Source: Candidatus Nitrosotenuis cloacae (GTDB lineage Archaea > Thermoproteota > Nitrososphaeria > Nitrososphaerales > Nitrosopumilaceae). Taken from it: a DNA stretch of 64,000 nt. The stretch lies in NCBI RefSeq assembly GCF_026768455.1, contig NZ_JAPPVQ010000017.1, positions 62,001 through 126,000 of the forward strand, read 5' to 3'. Below the pieces are notes generated by a model. That model did not search any database. It saw only the letters and a program-made list of their open reading frames with translations, and was not told the origin of the DNA. This document shows positions 26,507 to 35,216 of this stretch, one piece after another (positions within the stretch are counted from its first letter, which is position 1; each line of letters opens with the position of its first letter). The position numbers were made by a program, and so were the translations under genes.

Positions 26507-27488
26507 TGATAAACGAGTACTGGTCACCGGAGGAGCTGGATTCATTGGCTCAGAGGTAGTTTCGCAGCTATTAGATGAAGATGCCAGAGTCACAGTTTTA
26601 GACAACTTTGCTTCTGGAAAAAAACACTATCTACCGTCCCACAAAAAGCTGACAGTCATTACTGGAGACATAATGGATGAGAGAGTAGTCAAAAAGGCAG
26701 TCAGGGATCAGGAAATCATATTCAATCTAGCAGCCCTTCCTTTCATACCAGACTCTTATCATTATCCAGTAGACTTTTTCAAAACCAATACCATCGGTAA
26801 CCTAAATGTACTCTGGGAAGCGATAAAGTCCAAATCAACCGATGTATTCATACAGATTTCAACAAGTGAAGTCTATGGTTCTGCCCAGTTCACGCCGATG
26901 GACGAGAACCATCCCACCGCGCCATATTCAACGTATGCAGTAAGTAAACTTGCCGCAGACAGGGCGACTTTTACATTACATAAAGAAAATGGCATTCCTG
27001 TAGTGGTCATTAGACCATTTAACACATTTGGGCCAAGATACACCCAACCATACATCATCCCAGAGATCATAAACCAAATGCTTAACGGTGCAACAGAACT
27101 TTCTTTAGGCAACATTAACGCCACACGAGACTTTACTTTTGTGTCAGACACTGCAAATGCACTACTAAAGGCTGCAAACGAAAAGAAGGCTATTGGTGAA
27201 ATAATCAACATAGGTTCTGGAACGGAGATCAGAATTCAGGATTTAGCTCATAAAATTGCCAAAGTTGCAGGTAAGAAGATCAAGATAAAAACTGATGAGA
27301 GTAGACTTCGACCGTATGACGTAAACCGTTTGATCTGCAACAATACAAAAGCTGTAAAGCTGCTGAAATGGCGGCCACGTGTTTCCATCGAAGCAGGTCT
27401 GAAGATCACGTTCGATTGGGCCAAGAAGAACAAAGTTGCATTCAACGCACCATTCAAACGATGGTATTACAAAAATACAGACGATTAA
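26496..27488 (+). CDS. NAD-dependent nucleotide-sugar epimerase/dehydratase
   Basis: Extended SDR of 330 aa with VLVTGGAGFIGSEVV, ISTSEVYGSA and the active-site tyrosine and lysine in STYAVSKLAAD. The PFNTFGPRYTQPYIIPEII segment resembles RmlB and the UDP-GlcNAc 4,6-dehydratase/decarboxylase group. It starts at TTG inside the end of the upstream SDR gene, suggesting coupled translation. With the aminotransferase and the other SDR it would form a three-step amino-sugar route. Confidence 0.86.
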   Translation: MKFNDKRVLVTGGAGFIGSEVVSQLLDEDARVTVLDNFASGKKHYLPSHKKLTVITGDIMDERVVKKAVRDQEIIFNLAALPFIPDSYHYPVDFFKTNTIGNLNVLWEAIKSKSTDVFIQISTSEVYGSAQFTPMDENHPTAPYSTYAVSKLAADRATFTLHKENGIPVVVIRPFNTFGPRYTQPYIIPEIINQMLNGATELSLGNINATRDFTFVSDTANALLKAANEKKAIGEIINIGSGTEIRIQDLAHKIAKVAGKKIKIKTDESRLRPYDVNRLICNNTKAVKLLKWRPRVSIEAGLKITFDWAKKNKVAFNAPFKRWYYKNTDD

Positions 27489-28423
27489 GAGCTGGTCAGC
27501 CCACCATTAATCTTCAATGCAATAAAACCTACAAACACTGCATACCAAAGTGTGAAAATTCGAATTATAATCCCAATCACAAATGCCGATGCAACATCAA
27601 CGCCACCCAATGTAAGCAAACCAGCAATACTACCCTCAGTTATTCCGATTCCTCCAGGTACGAAGGAAGCTGCACCGAGAATTAATGACGACGAATAAAT
27701 TGAAACAATGTTTAGATATTCAAGTACATCAATGTCTAGAGCCAACATAACTAGATACGCAGCAACACCGATTAGAAACCAGTATGCAATCGAGACAACA
27801 ATAGAGAGAAAGGCTGTCTTGCCCGTAATGGATTGTTGAATTGTATCCTGAGAATTGGAAAGTATATCCGTAGTTTTCTTAAGAAATTTAATTCGTTGTA
27901 AAAACAAAAGGGTCTTGTCGAATGCAGTTTGGGATCTCAACAATATGAAAATCACCGCAAGCACTATAGATGCTGCAATTATTACATAGATGCCAATACC
28001 AAGAAACCATATACCTAATATTGATACGAATAAAGCGCCCGTAAGATCATACAATCTTTCAATAAAAACTAATGGAGCTGTTTTTGTCATCGGAATATTA
28101 AATTTATTTTTCAGTAACTGTGATTTTATCAATTCCCCGATTTGACCAGGTGTTGCTGAAAGTGAAAAACTTGATACATATATCAACAAACTAGAGCGAG
28201 TTGGAAGATAGATTTTCAAATTCTTTAGCAGGATTGTCCATCTGAGAAATAATACAAGCCAGCTACACGATACTATTACCAATATTATTGGCAGATATGC
28301 AGTCTTGAAGTTCACTATTTTGTCATAAATTATGCTAAAATCCAAAACAAGTAAGAAACTTGCATAGATACCGATTGCGATTATTAACACTATGATGAGT
28401 TTGTTGACTAGTTTTGGTTCCAA
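27485..28423 (-). CDS. AglD-like / LPG-synthase-TM-family membrane protein
   Basis: A 312-aa protein of the UPF0104 (lysylphosphatidylglycerol synthase membrane region) family with about eight spans. The conserved loop SFSLSATPGQIGELIKSQLL and the following FIERLYDLTG are family signatures, and SFVPGGIGITEGSIAGLL is the C-terminal one. In haloarchaea such a domain is attached to AglD, which adds the last sugar in protein N-glycosylation. Here it stands alone and may move a polyprenyl-linked sugar. It overlaps the convergent SDR gene by 4 bases. Confidence 0.82.
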   Translation of the reverse strand: MEPKLVNKLIIVLIIAIGIYASFLLVLDFSIIYDKIVNFKTAYLPIILVIVSCSWLVLFLRWTILLKNLKIYLPTRSSLLIYVSSFSLSATPGQIGELIKSQLLKNKFNIPMTKTAPLVFIERLYDLTGALFVSILGIWFLGIGIYVIIAASIVLAVIFILLRSQTAFDKTLLFLQRIKFLKKTTDILSNSQDTIQQSITGKTAFLSIVVSIAYWFLIGVAAYLVMLALDIDVLEYLNIVSIYSSSLILGAASFVPGGIGITEGSIAGLLTLGGVDVASAFVIGIIIRIFTLWYAVFVGFIALKINGGLTSS

Positions 28424-28427
28424 TGTG

Positions 28428-29192
28428 TTACTTGCGCAGTTTCATGTATTTTGAATTGAATCTTGCTATAAAATTAAGGGTGTCATCATTGATCAATTGC
28501 AAGTTAGGTATTACACAATGACCACCAATAAATCCAGGAAACATTTTGGGCCTATTACCTAGAAACTTGTGAATCTCATCCGCAAACGACCACATTTCGT
28601 CATAGTTTACACCGTGCTTCATTGCAATTACATTACTAATTTGAGCGTAAGAAATCAGCCAGCCATAATATGATGTGTCACATACAATCTTGGCCAATTC
28701 CAGTGTGACAGGCTTGGAGATTCTTTTTGTTTTAACGCCGGATCTTTTCATTATCTTGGAGAAGGTCCTGACCGCCCACGCCTTGTTTGGAGCGTTATCT
28801 TCTATTGCAAAAAACTTTGCATATCGCTTAAGATCATACAGCATTCTCTTGTGCACGCCACGAGTAGCACTGTAAATGACTGGAATGGAAAGTTTTGCTT
28901 GCAGTGTTTTTGTAGTGTTTGGCTCTATTGTGCTATGAATTACAACACATTTTGGGCGGAACTTGTCACATATTGCCAACACGTTAGATACAAAATTTTT
29001 TGTAAACGGAATACATATGTGAACAAAAGAAGTATCAAGATTTTCCAAAGACCGGAATTGCCTTTCATTCATAAGTTTTTTGTCAAGATCAAATCCAGTT
29101 ACACAGTTGTTTTTTGAGAGTAATTTAAGAATCGGACTACCAATTTCGCCCAAGCCGATTACGACATCTTTGGTTTGCTTCACTATTTGCAA
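28428..29192 (-). CDS. truncated nucleotide-sugar dehydrogenase-like protein
   Basis: A 254-aa protein with a Rossmann start VVIGLGEIGSPILKLL and an all-helical central domain. It ends at FIGGHCVIPNLQLI, which aligns with the GGHCIPVDP cysteine motif of UDP-sugar 6-dehydrogenases. The whole C-terminal UDP-binding domain (about 150-180 aa) is absent, and the reading frame is intact with a proper stop. It may be a reductase that has lost the second domain, or a protein that binds a different substrate. It sits 5 bases from the AglD-like gene on the same strand. Function unknown. Confidence 0.75.
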   Translation of the reverse strand: MQIVKQTKDVVIGLGEIGSPILKLLSKNNCVTGFDLDKKLMNERQFRSLENLDTSFVHICIPFTKNFVSNVLAICDKFRPKCVVIHSTIEPNTTKTLQAKLSIPVIYSATRGVHKRMLYDLKRYAKFFAIEDNAPNKAWAVRTFSKIMKRSGVKTKRISKPVTLELAKIVCDTSYYGWLISYAQISNVIAMKHGVNYDEMWSFADEIHKFLGNRPKMFPGFIGGHCVIPNLQLINDDTLNFIARFNSKYMKLRK

Positions 29193-29242
29193 GTCGTTCT
29201 GTAATGATAATAACTGTTATGTCCTTTGGCACACTACTAATC

Positions 29243-30355
29243 TCAGCTATCCATATTATTTATGATCAGATTCAAGGCGTGTTCTGAGATTTTATGCTCC
29301 CTATGCGTGTCATCTAGATACACATCAAAAGTTCCCAACCCCAATTTTGACATTGTGTTTTTTATTTCATTTTCGTATGTGGTAAACAAATCACCAGCAA
29401 AACAACAGGGATCATATTTGTTAAATATTTGAATATGTTTGCGGTCTTTACCATACGAATCTAAAATGTAAAGATCCAGATAATTTGCATTTTTGTATAA
29501 TTCTGGCAGTATTTGCTCATAGTCTCCAAGATCTTCAGGCGACGACCTCAGGTAAGTTGGCAGTGAACCAGCTACAGAGTAACTTTGAGTTATGCGTGGA
29601 TCAATTGCAGAATATAGAGTTGTAGTCCATCCACCCCCAGAAATGCCAACCATGTAATACGAATCAAAATCAAAATTTTTATCGACATAATTAAGAGAGA
29701 TCGCAATAGGTTCTACAAAATACTTTATTGAAGAGAACTTATCGGAATCCAAGAGATACAAGTGGTCGTGTGATTCCAACCTTATTTTACCAATATCAGG
29801 TATTTCCACAATAGGTTGATTATTCATGCCAAGCAGTGGCATGGAAAATGCCAAAACAGAATAATTATTTTTTAAAAAGAACTCAATAGAGCTTCTGCCC
29901 CTAACAAACTCACCATCATGGCCTTGGTGATATATTATGAGTTTATTGTTAGATTTTTTCGGATTAAAAAAATATGCTATTGAATTTACGTCGTGTTCCA
30001 TGTTGACTGTGATTTTGTCAATCTGTTTGAGATTATCCATGTTAGAAAAACGTGAATCGACAATGTTTGCCTCAATGGACGGCAGGGTTTCTGTTGGAAA
30101 TCCCGAGTCTTTCCAGATAAACTCTATCAGAGAGGCTCTTTTGTGAGCAACATCGGTGCTATTTCCGATATGTATGAGTGAATCTACGTCTGTTCCATAG
30201 TTTTCAGACTTGCCGTCATCATATGCAGGTGTAACAATGAATTTCGCAAGGCCATATTCCAAATATTGGATGGAATTACCAATCAGAAAACCGCATAGAA
30301 ATACAAATACAGCTAAAATTGCAACAGATCTTGGCTTAAACAATACGATTAGCAA
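29243..30355 (-). CDS. membrane-anchored alpha/beta-hydrolase-like protein
   Basis: A 370-aa protein with one N-terminal membrane segment (residues about 10-30) and an extracellular domain that looks like an alpha/beta hydrolase. The nucleophile elbow is YYMVGISGGGWTTTL (GxSGG), preceded by KLIIYHQGHDGEF as the oxyanion strand, and the likely acid and histidine are in the DPCC and HREHKISEH regions. Such enzymes include sugar esterases, which could remove acyl groups added by the MBOAT system. The exact family is not recognised. Confidence 0.62.
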   Translation of the reverse strand: MLIVLFKPRSVAILAVFVFLCGFLIGNSIQYLEYGLAKFIVTPAYDDGKSENYGTDVDSLIHIGNSTDVAHKRASLIEFIWKDSGFPTETLPSIEANIVDSRFSNMDNLKQIDKITVNMEHDVNSIAYFFNPKKSNNKLIIYHQGHDGEFVRGRSSIEFFLKNNYSVLAFSMPLLGMNNQPIVEIPDIGKIRLESHDHLYLLDSDKFSSIKYFVEPIAISLNYVDKNFDFDSYYMVGISGGGWTTTLYSAIDPRITQSYSVAGSLPTYLRSSPEDLGDYEQILPELYKNANYLDLYILDSYGKDRKHIQIFNKYDPCCFAGDLFTTYENEIKNTMSKLGLGTFDVYLDDTHREHKISEHALNLIINNMDS

Positions 30356-30466
30356 GAAATCGCATTATTTTAAAATCATGATCAAGTGATTTGGCTCGAC
30401 GGCAGTCAGCCTATTTAAATCAACAATACGTCAACTGCGAATAACAAGACGCCGATAAATCAACAC

Positions 30467-30925
30467 CTATGTTTTCTCGACAACCCGATTATTGATATGC
30501 GCTTCAAGTTCTTTTTGTAATTTCGAAATCTCTTCTAGTTGTGACTCTGTCAGTTTCTCATTTTTAGACAGCTTTATCATCATTTCAGTGATTGTTAGGT
30601 ATGCAGGTAACAACATTTCCGTGTTTATCAATATGCGTCTCAGATGCGGGTTAGCCTCAATACTAATATCAGCCTCTGCTTTGAATGCAGAACTTTTCTT
30701 ATAATGAGCATATCCAATAAAGATCAGCAATGGCAGTCCTACAGATGCAATTATGACAACGTATTCAACAAATGATGGAAAGATATTTTTTAGTACAGGG
30801 TACTTGTCAATAGCCAGGAAATATGTCACAGTAAGTGTGTTTATCGCAGCGAATATGAAAGCAAAATAGGTGGTCCATCCCTGTCTAAAATAAAACCATG
30901 CACGAAAAGCTAAATTTTTTCCCAC
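30467..30925 (-). CDS. small membrane protein with two spans and C-terminal coiled coil
   Basis: A 152-aa protein. Two hydrophobic segments (about 18-37 and 52-72) are followed by a charged helical region to the end, with heptad-like spacing in SKNEKLTESQLEEISKLQK. The N-terminus FRAWFYFRQGWTTYFAFIFAAIN is aromatic-rich. It looks like a lineage-specific protein. I do not recognise a family. It is flanked by the hydrolase-like gene and by a divergent GT4 gene. Confidence 0.65.
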   Translation of the reverse strand: MGKNLAFRAWFYFRQGWTTYFAFIFAAINTLTVTYFLAIDKYPVLKNIFPSFVEYVVIIASVGLPLLIFIGYAHYKKSSAFKAEADISIEANPHLRRILINTEMLLPAYLTITEMMIKLSKNEKLTESQLEEISKLQKELEAHINNRVVEKT

Positions 30926-31077
30926 GATATGTAATAATTTGAGACATATATCAAGATTATAAACAAGAGTTCTATTCAGATCGGTTCAAAAATCAGCGTT
31001 ACAAAGTAGATCGAATCATGCGTATTCATGAGCATGTCTTAATATGAGAGAGTTGGCTTGTTTTGCTTGAAGCAGTA

Positions 31078-32163
31078 TTGAAAATTCTTATTGCATATGG
31101 CAGCAAGGGAAAATTTTTTCACATGAAGGAGTTTGCCAATTCACTGGAAAGACTTGGTGTGCAATGTGAATTAGTAAAAGATACTGACTATAGCAGAGGA
31201 TTCCCAAGTAAAAATCCAAGAGACTGGTTTTGTGGAAGCAGTAAATTAAAAAAACTGCTAAAGAACACGAAACCAGATGTAGTGTTTATTGACAGGCAAT
31301 CACATTTTGGATTGAATGTGCTGAAGGCAAAGATCCCACTTTTTGTATTGTTACGAGGGCATTATTGGTCAGAAATTGAATTTGCAAAAAAAACGCTGTA
31401 TCATGGAGCATTAATGCGTCTAGTGCTTTGGTTTAGAAACAGAATTGCTGAGAAGATCTTCGGCGGCGCTACGGTAGTACTCCCAATTTGCAGATACCTT
31501 GAGAGTGTCGTAAAACAGCATCATCCAAGACAGACAACTGCCGTATTTTTTGAGGGGATCAACTCCTCACACTGGCATCATACCGAGAGCATGAAACTGA
31601 AACATCCCTGTGTTGGACTATTACAAGACGCAAATTGGTGGGGAAAAACAAAAGAGATGTTGATATTGAAAAAAGTCTTGGAGGCAATGCACGATGTAAA
31701 CTTCTATTGGGCTGGAGATGGACCCTTCAGAGACCAGATAGTTGCAGAGCTAGGCAAATTTGATAATTTCAAGTGGTTGGGTAGACTGGATTATCCAGAC
31801 AAAGTTCGTGAGTATCTTGGCGAAATTGATGTTTATGCCCTAATCAGTGGAATGGACTTGGCACCGCTTACCTTGAAAGAAGCTCAGCTCATGGAAAAAC
31901 CAGTCGTAGCCACAAATGTCGGAGGAATACCTGAGATGATGCAGGATAAAAAAACAGGATTTCTAGTTAACGAAGGAGATCATCAGGATTTAATTGAAAA
32001 GCTGTCAACTCTGATATCTGATAAAAACATGGCAGACAAGATGGGCAAAAATGGTCGCAAATTTGTTGAGGAGACGTTCAGTTGGGACATAATTGCACGC
32101 GACTTTCTTGATGTAGTCAAACTTAACATGCACAAAGATCGAAAATCACAGATTCCAAAATAA
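31078..32163 (+). CDS. glycosyltransferase family 4
   Basis: GT-B glycosyltransferase of about 361 aa. Visible are KILIAYGSKGKFFHMKEFA at the N-terminus, KHPCVGLLQDANWWGKTKEM, and the donor site SGMDLAPLTLKEAQLMEKPVVA. A close paralogue lies at 39908-40963. The start is placed at TTG 31078 by comparison with that paralogue, whose sequence begins at the same point. A TTG at 31063 would add five residues. The two copies probably add sugars of similar kind. Confidence 0.85.
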   Translation: MKILIAYGSKGKFFHMKEFANSLERLGVQCELVKDTDYSRGFPSKNPRDWFCGSSKLKKLLKNTKPDVVFIDRQSHFGLNVLKAKIPLFVLLRGHYWSEIEFAKKTLYHGALMRLVLWFRNRIAEKIFGGATVVLPICRYLESVVKQHHPRQTTAVFFEGINSSHWHHTESMKLKHPCVGLLQDANWWGKTKEMLILKKVLEAMHDVNFYWAGDGPFRDQIVAELGKFDNFKWLGRLDYPDKVREYLGEIDVYALISGMDLAPLTLKEAQLMEKPVVATNVGGIPEMMQDKKTGFLVNEGDHQDLIEKLSTLISDKNMADKMGKNGRKFVEETFSWDIIARDFLDVVKLNMHKDRKSQIPK

Positions 32164-32213
32164 AACGAATGATGTAATAACATGATATTTGTTGTTTTAT
32201 GTTGACATAGTTA

Positions 32214-33071
32214 ATGGCTTCAATCATTACGAGGTGTATAGTATGTGGTAATACCGAGCTGTCAAAGTATGCAGATGATTCCGGATTAGATTTACCGGTT
32301 TATCAGTGCAAGCAATGCAATCTATATTGTACAGGAGGCTCCGAATCCGCAATAAAGGAAAAAACATCCACGCTGTATCACGGTAAGTACTGGGATGAGC
32401 GAAAGTCAGAGTTTTCACTAAAATCAGATTACATAGATCCTGATTCTCAGAGTAAGAAAAGAAACTGGGTCTCGCAGTATGCCTACTGTGAACCGGATTT
32501 AAAAAATAAAAAGAACCTTTTGGAGATAGGTGCCGGTGCAGGTCAAGCTTCTTTTTGGTTTGAACAAAAAGGCTTTTCCGTTACCGCCATAGAACCAGAT
32601 GAGAGAAATGTGAGATTGATTAATGAGAAGCTGTCAAATGGGCACTGTATTCAGGGATTCATAGAGGATATAGAAATTGATGGGGAGTTTGATGTCATGT
32701 GGATGTCGCATGTGTTAGAACATCTAGTGAGGCCAGATCTTTTTTTGAGGAAGATAAGGAAAAACCTGCGAGAAGACGGCGTATTCTTTATAGAGGTTCC
32801 AAATTGCGAAAACCCGACAATGCTAAAGGCATCCATTAACGAACCACATACTTTTCATTTTTCAAAAAACAACTTACAGAATCTTGTGGAAAACGAAGGC
32901 TATAAGATAAAACATTGCGACTTTTTTCGACCTTCCACCAAAATAGAAGGAGGGATCAACAAAATTATGAGGAATGTAGGAATCAAAACGAGTCATTTTG
33001 CATACTATCCACGCATCAAGACAAGCGGCAGAATGGGTCGAGATTTACGAATGATAATCCACAAACAATAG
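32214..33071 (+). CDS. zinc-ribbon-containing SAM methyltransferase
   Basis: A 285-aa protein with an N-terminal zinc ribbon (CIVCGN and CKQCNLYC, residues 8-37) followed by a class I methyltransferase domain with LLEIGAGAGQASFWF and VMWMSHVLEHLVRPD. This layout is common in sugar C- or O-methyltransferases of surface-polysaccharide loci, similar to the N-terminal half of NDP-hexose C-3 methyltransferases but lacking their C-terminal domain. It follows the GT4 gene by 50 bases. Confidence 0.84.
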   Translation: MASIITRCIVCGNTELSKYADDSGLDLPVYQCKQCNLYCTGGSESAIKEKTSTLYHGKYWDERKSEFSLKSDYIDPDSQSKKRNWVSQYAYCEPDLKNKKNLLEIGAGAGQASFWFEQKGFSVTAIEPDERNVRLINEKLSNGHCIQGFIEDIEIDGEFDVMWMSHVLEHLVRPDLFLRKIRKNLREDGVFFIEVPNCENPTMLKASINEPHTFHFSKNNLQNLVENEGYKIKHCDFFRPSTKIEGGINKIMRNVGIKTSHFAYYPRIKTSGRMGRDLRMIIHKQ

Positions 33072-33087
33072 ATCTATTCACCAAGCA

Positions 33088-33963
33088 TCATTTATGAAAA
33101 TATTTAGAGAATCTTATGTTCCTCAACGCGGGGAATTTTTGATTGATTTTTTGACGCAGCATCCATCTTTTTTCAAAACGACGGTATTTTTTTAGAACAT
33201 GATCAATTTTGTCCTTCGGATATACTTGGTGTAATGGTTTTTTCAGAGAGGCCTGTTCAAACCAACACATTGCGTGAAATAGATTATGCTTGGAGCTGTT
33301 TTCAAGCCCGAGTTGTTCATATTGCTGTTTTAAGTTTGTCTTAATCAGCACGCCATCGAAGTTCTTAGATACGTTGTCATCAATTAGCTTTGTAACTCCG
33401 TCGGACAGTGCATAGTCATCAAATAAAACTCGAAAGTTGTCAGAGGCGATATCCAGAAAGGCGTAAAAATCGTGTTCAACTGCCTCAAATACATGATGTC
33501 CATCTATGTAAGCAAAGTCTATTTTGGGAAATTTGAATTTGTCTACAACTTCACCAGAATAGCCAGAAAATGGTTTGATTTTTGATAGCCATCTGTCAGA
33601 TGCGATCTTGTCCCAAAGCTGAGGTGCAGATAAGATATTGACTTTACCATCTATTACGATTTCAAATTTTGTGTCAAGTGTAGGATCTATCGTATGGATC
33701 GTTCCGGGAATGTCATAGTCATCCATAGCCCACGCCATACACAAAGCTGAGTATCCTTTCGCTGTGCCAATTTCCAGAATGTTCAATGGTTTGTATTTTG
33801 CAACAATGGAATAAAGTAACATGCCACGCTCATAATTAATTATGTATAGTTCTTTGTTTTCAGGATACATTGGAGTCAGTTTACTCAGTTTCAAGAACTC
33901 TTCATCATCAGGCACCGCAACTCCCAAAGACTTTATGAAAGATCTTATGTCAGTTGTTTCCAT
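33088..33963 (-). CDS. class I SAM methyltransferase (CmcI/macrocin-OMT-like)
   Basis: A 291-aa protein with the SAM site NILEIGTAKGYSALCMAWAM, then TIHTIDPTLDTKF, and the catalytic-metal-type segment IDFAYIDGHHVFEAVEHDF, as in the Methyltransf_24 group of sugar O-methyltransferases. The C-terminus is basic. The gene is convergent with the zinc-ribbon methyltransferase and lies on the strand of the amidotransferase operon after a 47-base gap. Substrate unknown. Confidence 0.82.
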   Translation of the reverse strand: METTDIRSFIKSLGVAVPDDEEFLKLSKLTPMYPENKELYIINYERGMLLYSIVAKYKPLNILEIGTAKGYSALCMAWAMDDYDIPGTIHTIDPTLDTKFEIVIDGKVNILSAPQLWDKIASDRWLSKIKPFSGYSGEVVDKFKFPKIDFAYIDGHHVFEAVEHDFYAFLDIASDNFRVLFDDYALSDGVTKLIDDNVSKNFDGVLIKTNLKQQYEQLGLENSSKHNLFHAMCWFEQASLKKPLHQVYPKDKIDHVLKKYRRFEKRWMLRQKINQKFPALRNIRFSKYFHK

Positions 33964-34010
33964 TATTGAGACACCAAATCGTCCTTTATTTTTGTACTTA
34001 TCATGATATA

Positions 34011-35216
34011 CTAATCTAATGTTGTAGTCTCTTTAATTTCGTTAGTAATGTAAAGTCGATACCACACCTCAAAAGCAAGCAGGCCAAGAAACTTGTTGAC
34101 ATATCTAACATCCAGATCAGTTTTGTTCAGATACTTATCAATCCAGTCTTGACTTATCCAGCCGTCTGCAACAATACGCGAGTTTAGCAGGTATTGCTCG
34201 CACAATCGTTTACCGTGGGAATGCCACAGGTTAATTGTATTGACGTTGAATCCGAGTTTTTCTTCAGATATCAACGAGTTTGCATGATATTTCTGCAGCA
34301 GTACACGAAGTAACAGTTTTCCAACATTGGTTTGTGAATCGTACTTGAATTTGTTTGGTAATGGCATGACGTACGAGATTAGATGTGTAGAGAGCAGCGG
34401 CGTGATCGATTCCATATCAAAATGACGATGAAGTGCCGTATTTACTGGACTGAAATTATATAGCAGTTTACCATTATAGTCTGCCAAGAGAACTTGGGTT
34501 AACCGAGGCAGGTTGTTGTCAAAATATGGAATCAGGATATCATATATCGATTCCCATGTAAAACCAGTTTTGTGTCCGAACAGCATTTCTTGGTCTGGAA
34601 CTCGATCTCGCCCATGACATTCCAGATATGCTTTTACCTTTTCTAGCACAGTTGAGTTATCTGTTGTCAATGAGAGAAATTTTTTGTATCTGAATGTATA
34701 TCCTCCAAACACCTCATCCCCCCCGTCTCCAGATGCCAGATATTTTGATAGTGTGTATGCTTTTTTTACGACATAATACCAGTGTATATCCCAGAACGGC
34801 AATTTGATTATGCTGATCGCTTTTGGTAATTCACTCAGATAGTTATCCAGTTCTATGATATGGTGGTTTGCGCCGAAATGTTCTGCAATTTTTGCGGCAG
34901 ATTTTGTCTCGTCTACACTATTTGCAAATTTTATAGATACTGCATCAATTCGAATGTTCGGTAATGTCTTGCGCAGAGATGCTAGTACTAGTGTAGAATC
35001 GACGCCACCGCTTAACGCAATAGATACGTTTTTTGTACCATTAGTTCCCAATTGGTTCCTTATTGTATCCTGAATCGATTTTTCAATTATATCAGTAGAT
35101 GGCTCAATGTTATTTTCAACAAGATTTTTCCACTCCATCTTTGGTAGAATTGGCTTTTGAGAAGAGTCATACCTTAGCGTGAGAATATTTTTTACTGTAT
35201 CAGGATTTAGAGTCAA
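34011..35216 (-). CDS. asparagine-synthase-like amidotransferase without glutaminase domain
   Basis: A 401-aa protein consisting of the C-terminal synthetase domain of class II asparagine synthases. The PP-loop is IALSGGVDSTLVLASL (SGGVDS), and LASGDGGDEVFGGY is the second ATP and pyrophosphate motif. The N-terminal Cys-dependent glutaminase domain is missing, so ammonia must come from another protein or from solution. Its start codon overlaps the stop of the WecC-like dehydrogenase by 4 bases, which suggests that the uronic acid produced by that enzyme is amidated. This proposed reaction is inference. Confidence 0.84.
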   Translation of the reverse strand: MTLNPDTVKNILTLRYDSSQKPILPKMEWKNLVENNIEPSTDIIEKSIQDTIRNQLGTNGTKNVSIALSGGVDSTLVLASLRKTLPNIRIDAVSIKFANSVDETKSAAKIAEHFGANHHIIELDNYLSELPKAISIIKLPFWDIHWYYVVKKAYTLSKYLASGDGGDEVFGGYTFRYKKFLSLTTDNSTVLEKVKAYLECHGRDRVPDQEMLFGHKTGFTWESIYDILIPYFDNNLPRLTQVLLADYNGKLLYNFSPVNTALHRHFDMESITPLLSTHLISYVMPLPNKFKYDSQTNVGKLLLRVLLQKYHANSLISEEKLGFNVNTINLWHSHGKRLCEQYLLNSRIVADGWISQDWIDKYLNKTDLDVRYVNKFLGLLAFEVWYRLYITNEIKETTTLD

